In this document: positions 51,404 through 60,545 of the stretch, piece after piece
Layout: each line of letters opens with the position of its first letter
How positions within the stretch are numbered: position 1 is the first letter of the stretch
Assembly: GCF_020510445.1 (NCBI RefSeq)
Contig: NZ_JAHBAG010000001.1
Coordinates: 4,626,501 to 4,690,500 of the forward strand
Direction of reading: 5' to 3'
DNA: 64,000 nucleotides
Origin: Hydrogenophaga taeniospiralis
Lineage (GTDB): Bacteria > Pseudomonadota > Gammaproteobacteria > Burkholderiales > Burkholderiaceae_C
The notes under the pieces: model-generated
What the model saw: only the letters and a program-made list of their open reading frames with translations
Databases searched by the model: none
Told to the model about the DNA's origin: nothing
Program-made: the position numbers and the translations under genes

Positions 51404-52438
51404 TTACCGCGTTCGCTCCAGAGACCGGGCGAAAAGACGAAGTGTCGCGGGCGGAACCTCTCCCAGCGCCGTGAGCCAGTGGTCGCCGATGCGGCGTGTG
51501 ACCGAATGCGTGGCCCCGGAAACGGACGATTTCTCCTGGCCATGACGCTGCGCGTCGAAAGCCTCGACAAACAACGAGACCGAAGCCAAGCCGTCGGAGA
51601 ACACCCACTGCATCGGTGCAGCATTTTCACCCTGCGCTTCGCCCCCGTCCCGGATGTAGCAACTCATGGAAAGGAAACCGGGCACCGGTTCCTTGAGGCG
51701 CCACCCCTCGGCTTCGGGAGTCGTCTTCTTGAGCACCGGCGCGTGCACATCGTAGCCCCGGGTGTCGTTCATCAGGCGGTTGAGTTTGTCCATGCGCACG
51801 GGCGCATCCAACTGGAGTTCGGAAAACGCCACCTGTTCCAGCACGGCACCCTGCTCGCCCAGCGTCTGCAGCCTCACCACCAGGCCCGTCTTTTTCTCGG
51901 ACCAGATGCGGTAGCCAAACCGCAGATGGTCCTTGGGCACGATTTCCACCACATCCGCCAAATGCCCCGCCACACGCTCGACACCGGTCTCACGCACACC
52001 ATAGTGCTCAGGGATCGCGTTGCTCGGCGTGCGCAACAGTTCTGGAAACAAGCCCAGCGATTCGCGTTTTTCCACCCAGGCGGTCCTGGATTCGGGCACA
52101 AAGGTGATGACGTCGTTGTTGCGGCGAATGGTGGTACGGGGAGCGCCGGTCAGCGTCTCAACGCGTTCCATCTGCTGAGCACCGTCGCACACATGCCAGA
52201 TGCGGGACACCGACATGACCGATCCCGCCGACACCACGAGCGTGCCCATGTAGGCACGCTGGCGCGACGCTTCATGCATGCGGGTGAGCCATTCGTTGAT
52301 ATTGCGTGTCGCCGTGGCCGCCTGGGGCGTGGTCTGCGCCTGCAAGGGCGTCAAGAACCCCGAAGCCAATGCGACGAGGGCCGCGGCACTCCAGCGCCGC
52401 CAATCCATGGGTGAGCACGAGCTCGAGGCAAAGATCAT
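51404..52438 (-). CDS. rseB: Sigma-E regulatory protein RseB/MucB
   Basis: Periplasmic protein that binds RseA and shields it from proteolysis until envelope damage. The 344-residue protein has a signal peptide (cleavage near TPLQAQ) and the MucB/RseB N-terminal lipoprotein-like fold (EWLTRMHEASRQRAYMGTLVVSAGSVMSVSRIWHVCDG, KTGLVVRLQTLGEQGAVLEQVAFSEL). A smaller C-terminal domain (FLSMSCYIRDGG ... VFSDGLASVSLFVEAF) completes it. An ATG ten codons in (52408) would give a more usual signal peptide, so the start is uncertain. Confidence 0.93.
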   Translation of the reverse strand: MIFASSSCSPMDWRRWSAAALVALASGFLTPLQAQTTPQAATATRNINEWLTRMHEASRQRAYMGTLVVSAGSVMSVSRIWHVCDGAQQMERVETLTGAPRTTIRRNNDVITFVPESRTAWVEKRESLGLFPELLRTPSNAIPEHYGVRETGVERVAGHLADVVEIVPKDHLRFGYRIWSEKKTGLVVRLQTLGEQGAVLEQVAFSELQLDAPVRMDKLNRLMNDTRGYDVHAPVLKKTTPEAEGWRLKEPVPGFLSMSCYIRDGGEAQGENAAPMQWVFSDGLASVSLFVEAFDAQRHGQEKSSVSGATHSVTRRIGDHWLTALGEVPPATLRLFARSLERTR

Positions 52439-52444
52439 GGTGAT

Positions 52445-53197
52445 TCAGCGTCCCGGCTCGTCGTAAGTGGCATTGCGCAGGAATCCTGCGGGCATTTGCA
52501 GGGCCGACATGCCGCCGTTCTGCCGGTGCTCGGCCATCAGTGCCTCCAATTGGGCATCGCGGATCACCGGACCCTGTGTCGTGTTCACGACCACGGCCGC
52601 ACCGCTCGCAGGCGTGGTTGCTGCCACGGCTTGGGTGGACGGTGCGATCTCGCGGGAAGACTCGGGTGCTGTCAACGCCAGCTGGGCCCCGTCACTGCCG
52701 CCACCTCCCGCACCCGCGGCTGCGTTTCCCAGGACCGTCCAGCTCACGGCCATGACCGCCGCCAACGAAGCAAACCCTGCCACCAGCTTCCAGCGAAAGA
52801 CGGCATCGTTGGCCGCCGACACCTGCGGATGGCCCGTGGGCGAAATCCGGGCGAGGTGTTTGGACACCGTGGATAACTCCGTTCTCTGCGCTCCGGTTTC
52901 GGTCTGCAGCTTCGCGTGGATGCCCGCCAGAAAAGCTTGCGGGGCCTGACTGGAGACGGCCATCCCGGAAGATCGCAGCACGTCGCCAATCACCTGGTAG
53001 GCGTGCCAGCTCGCGCGAACATCGCTCTGCTCAGCGAATCCCGCCAGCACCCGGTCGAGCTCGGCCTCGCCGATCTCGCCGTCAACCAGTGCCGACAGGC
53101 CACACTCGTCGACATCCAGCGCCTGCGGCTGGCTCGGCGCCTCCACAGCCCGTACCGACGATGCGGGCGACTTCGGGACTTCTCTTGCGGCATTCAT
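52445..53197 (-). CDS. rseA: Anti-sigma-E factor RseA
   Basis: Inner-membrane protein that holds sigma-E inactive. The 250-residue protein has an N-terminal cytoplasmic RseA domain (ECGLSALVDGEIGEAELDRVLAGFAEQSDVRASWHAYQVIGDVLR at 31-75), one membrane helix (about 137-157) and a periplasmic tail rich in Ala/Thr/Gly. Regulated proteolysis of this protein releases RpoE. The start at 53197 has AGGAAG seven bases upstream. Confidence 0.93.
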   Translation of the reverse strand: MNAAREVPKSPASSVRAVEAPSQPQALDVDECGLSALVDGEIGEAELDRVLAGFAEQSDVRASWHAYQVIGDVLRSSGMAVSSQAPQAFLAGIHAKLQTETGAQRTELSTVSKHLARISPTGHPQVSAANDAVFRWKLVAGFASLAAVMAVSWTVLGNAAAGAGGGGSDGAQLALTAPESSREIAPSTQAVAATTPASGAAVVVNTTQGPVIRDAQLEALMAEHRQNGGMSALQMPAGFLRNATYDEPGR

Positions 53198-53256
53198 TGT
53201 TGACTTCCTGACTTCTGGAACTGCGGGTCGTGACATCCATGCAATCGGCCAAGGCG

Positions 53257-53898
53257 CTACCAGCGTTTGCCCGTCTGGCGCTCCAGCATCGGCTTGATGC
53301 GATTCGAAATCGCTTCTCGCGCCCGGAAAATCCGCGAGCGCACCGTGCCAATGGGGCAATCAAGCGCCTGGGCAATCTCTTCATAGCTCAGACCCTCGAT
53401 TTCCCGCAGAGTGATCGCCATGCGCAATTCCTCGGGCAACGCATCCATGGCGGCATTGACCGCCTGCGCGATCTCCTTGCTGGCCAGCACCGCTTCGGGC
53501 GTCTCGGTATCGGCCACACTGGAATTTAGTTCGCGTTCCGACGAGGAAGTTTCATCGTCTTCGGCCGATTTCATCTGCGACTGGAAAACCAGCGGGTCGC
53601 GCTTGAGCTCCATGAGCTGCTTCTTGGCCGTGTTGACCGCGATCCGGTAAAGCCAGGTGTAGAACTGAGCATCCCCCCGGAACTGGGCCAGGGCACGATA
53701 CGCCCGGATGAAGGTCTCCTGAGCGATGTCCTGCACCAGATCGGTGTCGCGCACCATGCGACCGATCAGCCGCTCTACCCGGCGCTGGTACTTGATGACC
53801 AGCATGTCGAACGCTCGCTGCTCGCCGGCCAAGGTGCGCTGCACAAGCATGACATCGCTGTCGGGCGGCGGCGGAGCGGTGTGGTCTTCGAGAGTCAT
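53257..53898 (-). CDS. rpoE: RNA polymerase sigma-E (RpoE/AlgU) factor
   Basis: Extracytoplasmic-function sigma factor for envelope stress. The 212-residue protein has region 2 (AFDMLVIKYQRRVERLIGRMVRDTDLVQDIAQETFIRAYRALAQFRGDAQFYTWLYRIAVNTAKKQ) and region 4 (LPEELRMAITLREIEGLSYEEIAQALDCPIGTVRSRIFRAREAI). Between them is a Ser/Glu-rich linker longer than in E. coli RpoE (SAEDDETSSSERELNSSVADTE). It precedes rseA, rseB and mucD. The ATG at 53898 gives MTLEDHT; its ribosome binding site is weak. Confidence 0.96.
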   Translation of the reverse strand: MTLEDHTAPPPPDSDVMLVQRTLAGEQRAFDMLVIKYQRRVERLIGRMVRDTDLVQDIAQETFIRAYRALAQFRGDAQFYTWLYRIAVNTAKKQLMELKRDPLVFQSQMKSAEDDETSSSERELNSSVADTETPEAVLASKEIAQAVNAAMDALPEELRMAITLREIEGLSYEEIAQALDCPIGTVRSRIFRAREAISNRIKPMLERQTGKRW

Positions 53899-53953
53899 GC
53901 GCGCGGAAATATAACCCAATCGTCTGCAGAGCCCCACCCTGCGACACGCCGCA

Positions 53954-54439
53954 TCACGACTGAGCCGCCATCAGCGCCCGACGAAAATCCCCCCAGCGAG
54001 GCGGATCGCTCGCACGCTCCACCCACACCCAGCTGCCGGCTGCATCGGGATTGCGAAGCCGCAGCAGCACACGGTCCTGCAAGTCCAGCGCCAGCTCCAG
54101 CCGCCGCAGAGGCGCTCCTTCGCGATAGGCGTCGCTGCGCCAGCGCCAGAGCCCCTTGCATGGAGGCTCCTCGTCCAGGCTGGCCTGCGCGTCCCAATGC
54201 AGATGCCCGACTGGTGAGCGCTGCCAGCTGCGCCAGGCGAGTCCCACCCAACCCACCCACAACCCCAGCCCCGTCAGCGCCGTCCACTGGCGACCGCTCA
54301 TCCCTGACGCAGGTGGCGCCTCGACCCCGTACCACCACGCGACCAATACCAACAGACCCAGAATGCCCAGCAGCACAAGCAACAGGCCATGAAAAAGACA
54401 ACGCCCCACCGGATAGACCACCGATGGGGCGTTGCGCAT
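53954..54439 (-). CDS. YgfX/CptA-like membrane protein
   Basis: A 161-residue protein beginning MRNAPSVVYPVGRCLF. Two adjacent membrane helices follow (about 17-38 and 50-64), then a soluble beta-rich part ending WVWVERASDPPRWGDFRRALMAAQ. The two-helix hairpin and the final 'hydrophilic patch plus FRRAL' are similar to YgfX (CptA) proteins, whose E. coli member acts with SdhE; this is a by-eye assignment. It lies between fabF (29 bases) and rpoE (55 bases). The first 16 codons also encode the fabF terminator hairpin, so expression is probably low or needs its own promoter. Confidence 0.65.
   Translation of the reverse strand: MRNAPSVVYPVGRCLFHGLLLVLLGILGLLVLVAWWYGVEAPPASGMSGRQWTALTGLGLWVGWVGLAWRSWQRSPVGHLHWDAQASLDEEPPCKGLWRWRSDAYREGAPLRRLELALDLQDRVLLRLRNPDAAGSWVWVERASDPPRWGDFRRALMAAQS
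54392..54435 (-). terminator. Rho-independent terminator of fabF, inside the next coding region
   Basis: A 14-bp stem (54422-54435 with 54400-54413, one T-G wobble) with an eight-base loop is followed on the minus strand by TCTTTTTC. It begins 33 bases past the fabF stop and overlaps codons 2-16 of the YgfX-like gene. Confidence 0.8.
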
Positions 54440-54467
54440 GGCTTGGAGAAAGATGTGCCAGAACGGA

Positions 54468-55712
54468 TCAGACGCGGCGGAAAACCAGGGTCCCGTTGGT
54501 GCCACCAAATCCGAAGTTGTTCTTCACGGCCACATCAATCTTCATGTCACGCGCCGTATTGGCGCAGTAATCCAGGTCGCACTCGGGATCCTGGTTGAAG
54601 ATGTTGATGGTCGGAGGACTCTTTTGGTGGTGCACGGCGAGCACGCTGAACACACTCTCGATCCCCCCCGCCCCACCCAACAGGTGACCGGTCATGGACT
54701 TGGTCGAGTTGATCACCGTCTTTTTGGCATGCTCGCCAAGCGCGGCCTTGATCGCCTTCGTCTCGTTCACGTCGCCCAGCGGAGTGGAGGTACCGTGCGC
54801 ATTCAGATAATCCACCTGATCGGCGTTGATCCCGGCGTTGCGCAATGCATTGACCATGGCGCGGCGCGGACCGTCCATGCTCGGCGCCGTCATGTGACCC
54901 GCGTCAGCACTCATGCCGTAACCAATCACTTCGGCATAGATCTTTGCGCCCCGGGCTTTGGCGTGCTCATATTCTTCAAGCACCATCACACCAGCGCCTT
55001 CACCCAGCACAAACCCATCACGGTCCTTGTCCCAGGGACGAGACGCCGTTTTCGGATCGTCGTTGCGGGTGGACAAAGCACGCATGGCAGCGAAACCACC
55101 CACCCCAAGCGGTGAAACCGTCGCCTCAGATCCACCAGCCACGATCACGTCGGCGTCGCCGTACTCGATCTTGCGAGCCGCCTCGCCAATGCAATGCAGA
55201 CCGGTGGTGCAAGCCGTCACCACAGCGAGATTCGGCCCCTTGAAACCGAACCGCATCGACACATGTCCAGCGATCATGTTGATGATGGACGCCGGCACGA
55301 AAAACGGGGAAATCCGGCGCGCACCGCGATTCGCATACTCGGCATGGGTCGCCTCGATCATTGGCAAACCACCAATGCCCGAGCCGATGATGCAACCGAT
55401 GCGGTTGGCAAATTCCTCGTCCAGTGCATCGCCCACGGGCAAACCCGCATCTTCCACCGCCTGCTGGGCCGCGGCGATGCCGAAATGGATGAAGGTGTCC
55501 ATCGCGCGCGCATCCTTGGCGCTGATGTAGGACTCCAGATCGAAGTTCTTGACCTCGCCCGCGATCTTGCAGGCGAAGCTTGATGCATCAAACTTTGTGA
55601 TGAGGTCGATGCCGGATTTTCCGGCGAGAAGATTGGCCCAGGCGTCAGCCACTGTGTTACCCACAGGACTGATGCAACCCAGACCGGTCACGACAACGCG
55701 ACGTCGGATCAT
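54468..55712 (-). CDS. fabF: 3-oxoacyl-[acyl-carrier-protein] synthase II
   Basis: Elongates acyl-ACP with malonyl-ACP. The 414-residue thiolase-fold protein has MIRRRVVVTGLGCISPVGN, catalytic C168 in VTACTTGLHCIGEA, the first His in NAHGTSTPLGD and the second in KSMTGHLLGGAGG. GFGGTNGTLVF ends it. It closes the rpmF-plsX-fabHDG-acpP-fabF lipid operon and is followed by a strong terminator. A palindromic repeat fills the acpP-fabF gap. Confidence 0.98.
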   Translation of the reverse strand: MIRRRVVVTGLGCISPVGNTVADAWANLLAGKSGIDLITKFDASSFACKIAGEVKNFDLESYISAKDARAMDTFIHFGIAAAQQAVEDAGLPVGDALDEEFANRIGCIIGSGIGGLPMIEATHAEYANRGARRISPFFVPASIINMIAGHVSMRFGFKGPNLAVVTACTTGLHCIGEAARKIEYGDADVIVAGGSEATVSPLGVGGFAAMRALSTRNDDPKTASRPWDKDRDGFVLGEGAGVMVLEEYEHAKARGAKIYAEVIGYGMSADAGHMTAPSMDGPRRAMVNALRNAGINADQVDYLNAHGTSTPLGDVNETKAIKAALGEHAKKTVINSTKSMTGHLLGGAGGIESVFSVLAVHHQKSPPTINIFNQDPECDLDYCANTARDMKIDVAVKNNFGFGGTNGTLVFRRV

Positions 55713-55717
55713 TGACT

Positions 55718-55800
55718 ACCCCCACGCCTTTCACGGCGTGCAATGCATTGCCCCCCCAGGGAGCTGAAACCCCTTGGGGCGACCTTGCGGTGGCTCATGG
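55718..55800. repeat. Interspersed palindromic repeat, divergent copy 3
   Basis: Related in layout to 25829-25905 and 29442-29520: CACGCC-TTTCA-CGGCGTG hairpin, then a long C run and a CCCC..TTGGGG segment. It fills the whole acpP-fabF spacer, so it would be part of the fab mRNA. Sequence identity to the other two copies is lower. Confidence 0.45.
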
Positions 55801-55805
55801 ATGGC

Positions 55806-56078
<273 letters not shown>

Positions 56079-56092
56079 TCATTTTAGCCGGG

Positions 56093-56110
56093 CTAGGGAG
56101 GCATCCCTAG
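56093..56110. promoter_or_regulatory. Perfect inverted repeat between fabG and acpP
   Basis: CTAGGGA / TCCCTAG, seven-base arms around GGCA. It lies 48 bases upstream of acpP, just above the TAAAAT candidate box. It could be an operator, an mRNA-processing hairpin or a weak terminator for fabG; no T run follows. Confidence 0.4.
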
Positions 56111-56170
56111 GTGGCCCGCCGGACGGCTTTCGCGGCGTTTCAGATCTATGGGGCTGCGGCCAGACCGGAA

Positions 56171-56932
56171 TCAGGACATGAACATGCCGCCATTGACGTG
56201 CAATTCCTGCCCGGTCACATACGCGGCCTGCGGGCTGGCCAGATACGCCACCGCGTGCGCGATGTCGGCGGGCTTGCCCAGATGACCCAGCGGTATCTGG
56301 CCCAGCAGCGCCTTTTGCTGCTCCTCGGGCAGCGCAGCGGTCATGTCGGTTTCGATGAAACCAGGCGCCACACAGTTGACCGTGATGTTGCGACTGCCAA
56401 GCTCGCGCGCCAGAGCACGCGTCATGCCCGCAACGCCGGCCTTGGCCGCGGCGTAGTTGGCCTGCCCTGGATTGCCCGACGCACCAACGACACTGGTGAT
56501 GCTGATGATGCGGCCGTAACGCTGCTTCATCATCGGGCGGATCACGGTACGGCTCATGCGAAACACGGCCTTGAGGTTGGTGTCGAGCACCGCATCCCAG
56601 TCGTCGTCCTTCAGACGCATGGCCAGCATGTCACGGGTGATGCCAGCATTGTTCACCAGCACCTGAACGCCGCCATGGGCCTTGACGATCTCATCGACCA
56701 GCGCCTCGCCAGCAGCGGCATTGTTCACATCCAGTGTCGCACCCCGGCACCCCGCCGCCGAGCCGGCCACGCCGGACAGCGCCGCGGTGATCTTGGCCGC
56801 CCCCTGGTCGCTGGTGGCGGTCCCGATCACGATCAGACCACGCGCAGCGAGCTCATGGGCAATCGCCGCACCGATACCGCGCGAAGCACCTGTCACCAGG
56901 GCCACCTGGCCCGCAAAGTTCACTTCAGACAT
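56171..56932 (-). CDS. fabG: 3-oxoacyl-[acyl-carrier-protein] reductase
   Basis: NADPH-dependent reduction of 3-oxoacyl-ACP. The 253-residue short-chain dehydrogenase has the TGASRGIG nucleotide motif, NNAG, and the catalytic S147, Y160 and K164 (SVVGASGNPGQANYAAAK). It ends with HVNGGMFMS. It is slightly longer than E. coli FabG. ATG 56932 gives MSEVNFAGQVALVTG; it lies 16 bases after fabD. Confidence 0.97.
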   Translation of the reverse strand: MSEVNFAGQVALVTGASRGIGAAIAHELAARGLIVIGTATSDQGAAKITAALSGVAGSAAGCRGATLDVNNAAAGEALVDEIVKAHGGVQVLVNNAGITRDMLAMRLKDDDWDAVLDTNLKAVFRMSRTVIRPMMKQRYGRIISITSVVGASGNPGQANYAAAKAGVAGMTRALARELGSRNITVNCVAPGFIETDMTAALPEEQQKALLGQIPLGHLGKPADIAHAVAYLASPQAAYVTGQELHVNGGMFMS

Positions 56933-56948
56933 GGTTTCGCTCCGTGGT

Positions 56949-57899
56949 TCAGGCCAAAAGGGTTCGCACATCGGCCAGCGTGGCCGGATCGTAGAGAGAG
57001 ACACCGCTCAACTCGGCGTCGATGCGCTTGACCATACCGGCCAACACCTTGCCCGGCCCGCACTCCACCAGAGTCGTGATGCCTTGATCCTTGATGGCGC
57101 GCACGCACTCCACCCAACGCACCGGGCCAAAGGCCTGGCGATACAAGGCGTCGCGAATCGCTTCGACGTGGGTCACCACCGACACATCGATGTTGTTGAT
57201 CACCGGTATCTGCGGTGCAGCCATCGACGTGGCGGCGAGCTTTTCTCGCAACTTCTCTGCCGCCGGCTTCATCAGACTGGAATGGAACGGAGCCGAAACC
57301 GGCAACAGCAAGGCACGCTTGGCACCGTGGGCCTTGAGCACCTCGCAGGCTTTGTCGACCGCTGCCTTACTGCCTGCGATCACGGTTTGCGCCGGATCGT
57401 TGAAGTTGACCGCCTCGACCACTTCGACACTGCCCGCACCGAACGTCGCCTGAGCCTCGGCACAACCGGTGATGACTTTTGCGGAATCCAACCCCAGGAT
57501 GGCGGCCATGGCTCCCGTGCCGACCGGCACGGCTTCCTGCATGGCTGCGGCGCGAAACCGCACCAGCGGCGCAGCCTGCGCCAGCGTCAGCACACCGGAG
57601 GCCACCAGCGCCGAGTACTCACCCAGCGAATGCCCCGCCATCACAGAAGGCAATGCCCCGCCCTCGGCACGCCAGACGCGCCATGCCGCCACACCCGCCA
57701 CCAGCATCACCGGCTGGGTATTGGTGGTCAGGGCCAGCGCGTCCTTCGGCCCTTCCTTGATCAAACGGGCGACATCTTCACCCAAGGCATCGGACGCCTC
57801 CCGCAACGTCTCCAGCATCGCCGGATGTTCGCCCCAAGCGTCCATCATGCCAACGGACTGCGAACCCTGACCCGGAAAAACAAAAGCAAACTTCTTCAT
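56949..57899 (-). CDS. fabD: Malonyl-CoA:ACP transacylase
   Basis: Loads malonyl groups onto ACP. The 316-residue protein has MKKFAFVFPGQGSQSVGMM, the nucleophile S91 in GHSLGEYSALVASG, the VEVVEAVNFNDPAQTVIAGS segment and the catalytic His in SAPFHSSLM. The ATG at 57899 sits 38 bases after the fabH stop; an in-frame start at 57941 would overlap it and is not needed. Confidence 0.97.
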   Translation of the reverse strand: MKKFAFVFPGQGSQSVGMMDAWGEHPAMLETLREASDALGEDVARLIKEGPKDALALTTNTQPVMLVAGVAAWRVWRAEGGALPSVMAGHSLGEYSALVASGVLTLAQAAPLVRFRAAAMQEAVPVGTGAMAAILGLDSAKVITGCAEAQATFGAGSVEVVEAVNFNDPAQTVIAGSKAAVDKACEVLKAHGAKRALLLPVSAPFHSSLMKPAAEKLREKLAATSMAAPQIPVINNIDVSVVTHVEAIRDALYRQAFGPVRWVECVRAIKDQGITTLVECGPGKVLAGMVKRIDAELSGVSLYDPATLADVRTLLA

Positions 57900-57937
57900 G
57901 GAATATGGAATCACTCGTTGGCAAAAATGGTCGTGGC

Positions 57938-58915
57938 TCAAAGGTCCAGCAAGACCGCACCCCAGGTGAACCCGCCGCCCACGCCCTCGAGCAGGAGGGT
58001 GTCGCCCTTTTTCACCTGTCCGCCGCGCACCGCGTGGTCCAACGCCAGCGGAATGGAGGCCGCCGAGGTGTTGCCATGCTCGTCAACCGTGACCACCACC
58101 TTGTCCATCGACAACTTCAGTTTTCTCGCCGTGCTCTGCATGATGCGGATGTTGGCTTGGTGGGGAACCAGCCAGTCGATATCGGCAGCGGTCTTGCCGG
58201 CTTTGTCTAGAACCGCGCGAGCGGTGTCTTCAAGCACGCCAACAGCCAGCTTGAAAACCGCCTGACCATCCATCTTGAGCAAAGGGTCGCCGAGCACACT
58301 GCCACCCGACACATGACCCGGGACGCACAGAATGCCGGTGTGTTTGCCATCGGCATGGATGTCGGTGGACAGGATGCCCGGCGTCTCGCTGGCTTCCAGC
58401 ACCACCGCCCCGGCACCATCACCAAACAGCACGCATGTGGTGCGGTCGTTGAAATCCAGAATGCGGCTGAACACCTCGGCGCCCACAACCAGCGCTTTGT
58501 GGGCGCTCCCGGTCCGGATCAAGGCATCCGCAACCGTCAGGGCATAGATGAAACCGCTGCACACCGCCTGCACGTCAAACACCGGGCAACCGGCAATGCC
58601 CAGCTTGTGCTGCAAGATGGCCGCCGTGGACGGGAACACCATGTCAGGCGTGGACGTCGCCACGATGATCAGGTCAATATCCCCGGAGGCAACACCAGCC
58701 GCTGACATGGCCCGACGGCACGCGTCGGCTGCGAGATCGCTGGCAAAGACACCTTCGGCAGCAAAATGGCGCGCCCGGATGCCGGTGCGCTCCACGATCC
58801 ATTGGTCGCTGGTCTCGACCCCGCGCCGTGCCAACAACTCAACCATATCGGCATTGCTCAGGCGCTGTGGTGGCAGGCTGCTGCCGGTGCCGGTGATGCG
58901 GGCGAAGCGTGTCAT
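57938..58915 (-). CDS. fabH: 3-oxoacyl-[acyl-carrier-protein] synthase III
   Basis: Starts fatty acid synthesis by joining acetyl-CoA and malonyl-ACP. The 325-residue protein has [14 protein letters not shown], catalytic C119 in [14 protein letters not shown], His in [10 protein letters not shown] and Asn in [13 protein letters not shown], so the Cys-His-Asn triad is complete. It is 18 bases downstream of plsX. Confidence 0.98.
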   Translation of the reverse strand: MTRFARITGTGSSLPPQRLSNADMVELLARRGVETSDQWIVERTGIRARHFAAEGVFASDLAADACRRAMSAAGVASGDIDLIIVATSTPDMVFPSTAAILQHKLGIAGCPVFDVQAVCSGFIYALTVADALIRTGSAHKALVVGAEVFSRILDFNDRTTCVLFGDGAGAVVLEASETPGILSTDIHADGKHTGILCVPGHVSGGSVLGDPLLKMDGQAVFKLAVGVLEDTARAVLDKAGKTAADIDWLVPHQANIRIMQSTARKLKLSMDKVVVTVDEHGNTSAASIPLALDHAVRGGQVKKGDTLLLEGVGGGFTWGAVLLDL

Positions 58916-58933
58916 GCAGAAGTGAGGACTGTA

Positions 58934-59995
58934 TTAGAGGGTGGAAATGCTTTTGAACTCGCCGGACGCCGACCCCGCCGCGATCAGAGGGGCAGCATGG
59001 GCGATGCGCTCGCGCACGTTGTCGAGCAAATTGTTGTGGGCCGCATCATAAGCCCGGCACAGAGCCTGCTCAAACGCGAAGGCGTCGGCCGAGCCATGGC
59101 TCTTGAACACCAACCCCCGCAACCCCAACAGGGCAGCCCCGTTGTAGCGGCGATAGTCAGCACGTTTTTTAAAGGCTGATAACACCGGATAAGCACAGAT
59201 AGCCGCCAATTTCGTCAACCAACTGCGAGAGAACTCGTCTTTGATGAAGCCTGCGAGCATGGTGGCCACGCCTTCGCTGGCCTTGAGAGCCACGTTGCCA
59301 ACAAAACCGTCGCACACCACGATATCGGTCGTGCCCTTGAAGATATCGTTTCCCTCGACATTTCCAAAGAAGTTCAAATCACCCATGCTGGCCGCATTAC
59401 GCAGCAGAACGCCGGTCTTTTTGATGATTTCACTGCCTTTGATGATTTCTCCGCCCACATTGAGCAGCCCCACGGTGGGCTCCGGCCGCCCGGTGATCGC
59501 CACCACCAGGGCCGAGCCCATCACCGCGAACTGCAACAGGTGCTCAGGGGTGCAGTCAACGTTGGCGCCGAGATCGAGCACGGTGGTGGCCCCGCCACGG
59601 GCATTGGGCAACTGGGAGGCAATGGCCGGGCGATCAATGCCATCCAATGTCTTGAGCACATAACGGGCGATCGCCATGAGCGCCCCCGTATTGCCGGCCG
59701 ACACGACCGCCTGAGCCGCACCATCCTTCACCTGCTGGATCGCCACCCGCATGGAAGAGTCTTTTTTGCGGCGCAGCGCCACCTCCACCGGATCGTCCAT
59801 GGCCACCACCTCGCTGGCGGCAATCACGCGACAGCGCGCATCACCCAACACCTGCGGCCACGGTGCAAAGTCGTCGGGCTTTCCCACCAACAGCAACCGT
59901 GCCTGCGGATGACTCGCCAAAAAAGCTGCACAGGCTGGCAGGGTGGCCGCCGGACCAACATCCCCACCCATGCAATCCACAGCAACGGTGATCAT
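58934..59995 (-). CDS. plsX: Phosphate acyltransferase PlsX
   Basis: Makes acyl phosphate from acyl-ACP for phospholipid synthesis. The 353-residue protein has [83 protein letters not shown] and [20 protein letters not shown] 59995 gives the standard family start. A terminator hairpin lies between it and rpmF. Confidence 0.97.
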   Translation of the reverse strand: MITVAVDCMGGDVGPAATLPACAAFLASHPQARLLLVGKPDDFAPWPQVLGDARCRVIAASEVVAMDDPVEVALRRKKDSSMRVAIQQVKDGAAQAVVSAGNTGALMAIARYVLKTLDGIDRPAIASQLPNARGGATTVLDLGANVDCTPEHLLQFAVMGSALVVAITGRPEPTVGLLNVGGEIIKGSEIIKKTGVLLRNAASMGDLNFFGNVEGNDIFKGTTDIVVCDGFVGNVALKASEGVATMLAGFIKDEFSRSWLTKLAAICAYPVLSAFKKRADYRRYNGAALLGLRGLVFKSHGSADAFAFEQALCRAYDAAHNNLLDNVRERIAHAAPLIAAGSASGEFKSISTL

Positions 59996-60036
59996 GACAA
60001 CATCCTGGTGGTGGCACTCACGGCACCACAACAATG

Positions 60037-60063
60037 AAAAAAGCCCGCATGGAGCATGCGGGC
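60037..60063 (-). terminator. Rho-independent terminator between rpmF and plsX
   Basis: GCCCGCATG / CATGCGGGC perfect nine-base stem with a three-base loop is followed on the minus strand by TTTTTT. It would give a short abundant rpmF mRNA with partial read-through into the fab genes. Confidence 0.85.
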
Positions 60064-60130
60064 CTGCGCCTGGATAGGCTTCCAACCCCCGATCGCGACA
60101 CCGCGGCGAGGGCTGGAGCAGCCCGTCACA

Positions 60131-60313
60131 TCAGGCTTCGGACTTGTTCTTCAGCACCTGGCGGCCACGGTAAAACCCGTTGGGGCTGATGTGGTGGCGC
60201 AGATGAACTTCACCGGTGGTGGGTTCCACGGCAATGCCGGGCACGTTCAGCGCATTGTGCGAACGGTGCATGCCACGCTTGGAAGGGGATTTTTTGTTTT
60301 GCTGAACGGCCAT
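60131..60313 (-). CDS. rpmF: 50S ribosomal protein L32
   Basis: A 60-residue basic protein beginning [22 protein letters not shown] and continuing with [25 protein letters not shown]. The start at 60313 has AGGAG seven bases upstream. It is the first gene after a strong promoter and is followed by a terminator before plsX, in the conserved rpmF-plsX-fab order. Confidence 0.97.
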   Translation of the reverse strand: MAVQQNKKSPSKRGMHRSHNALNVPGIAVEPTTGEVHLRHHISPNGFYRGRQVLKNKSEA

Positions 60314-60461
60314 GGTGGGCTCCTGAAATCGGTTGGGGTCAAACGGGGTGGCAAATGGGGTGGCCAACATGCCAAAACACCCAATCAACCAGCTGAGACA
60401 GCTATCGTGCGCCTGACCCGAGTACACAAACGTACAAATGGATGTGAGCGCAAAGCCAAGC

Positions 60462-60490
60462 ATTATAGCCCGAAGGCGGCCAGGGGTCAA
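60462..60490 (-). promoter_or_regulatory. Sigma-70-type promoter of the rpmF-plsX-fab operon
   Basis: On the minus strand TTGACC (60490-60485), a 17-base spacer and a perfect TATAAT (60467-60462). Transcription should start near 60455, leaving an unusually long 5' leader of about 140 bases before rpmF. It lies downstream of yceD, so rpmF is probably uncoupled from it. Confidence 0.8.
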
Positions 60491-60545
60491 AGGCCCTTGA
60501 TCTTGGCGCGGCTTCCGGTCGAGGCGGCGACACCCCGGGTGCACA

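Noticed and set aside
53899..53953. A sigma-E autoregulatory promoter (GGAACTT-type) before rpoE
   Set aside because: No such -35 element is visible on the minus strand in this gap; only a weak TTATAT sequence is present.
60314..60480. A small gene in the long rpmF leader (frame starting [12 protein letters not shown])
   Set aside because: No ribosome binding site is present, the frame runs into rpmF and the sequence looks unconstrained.
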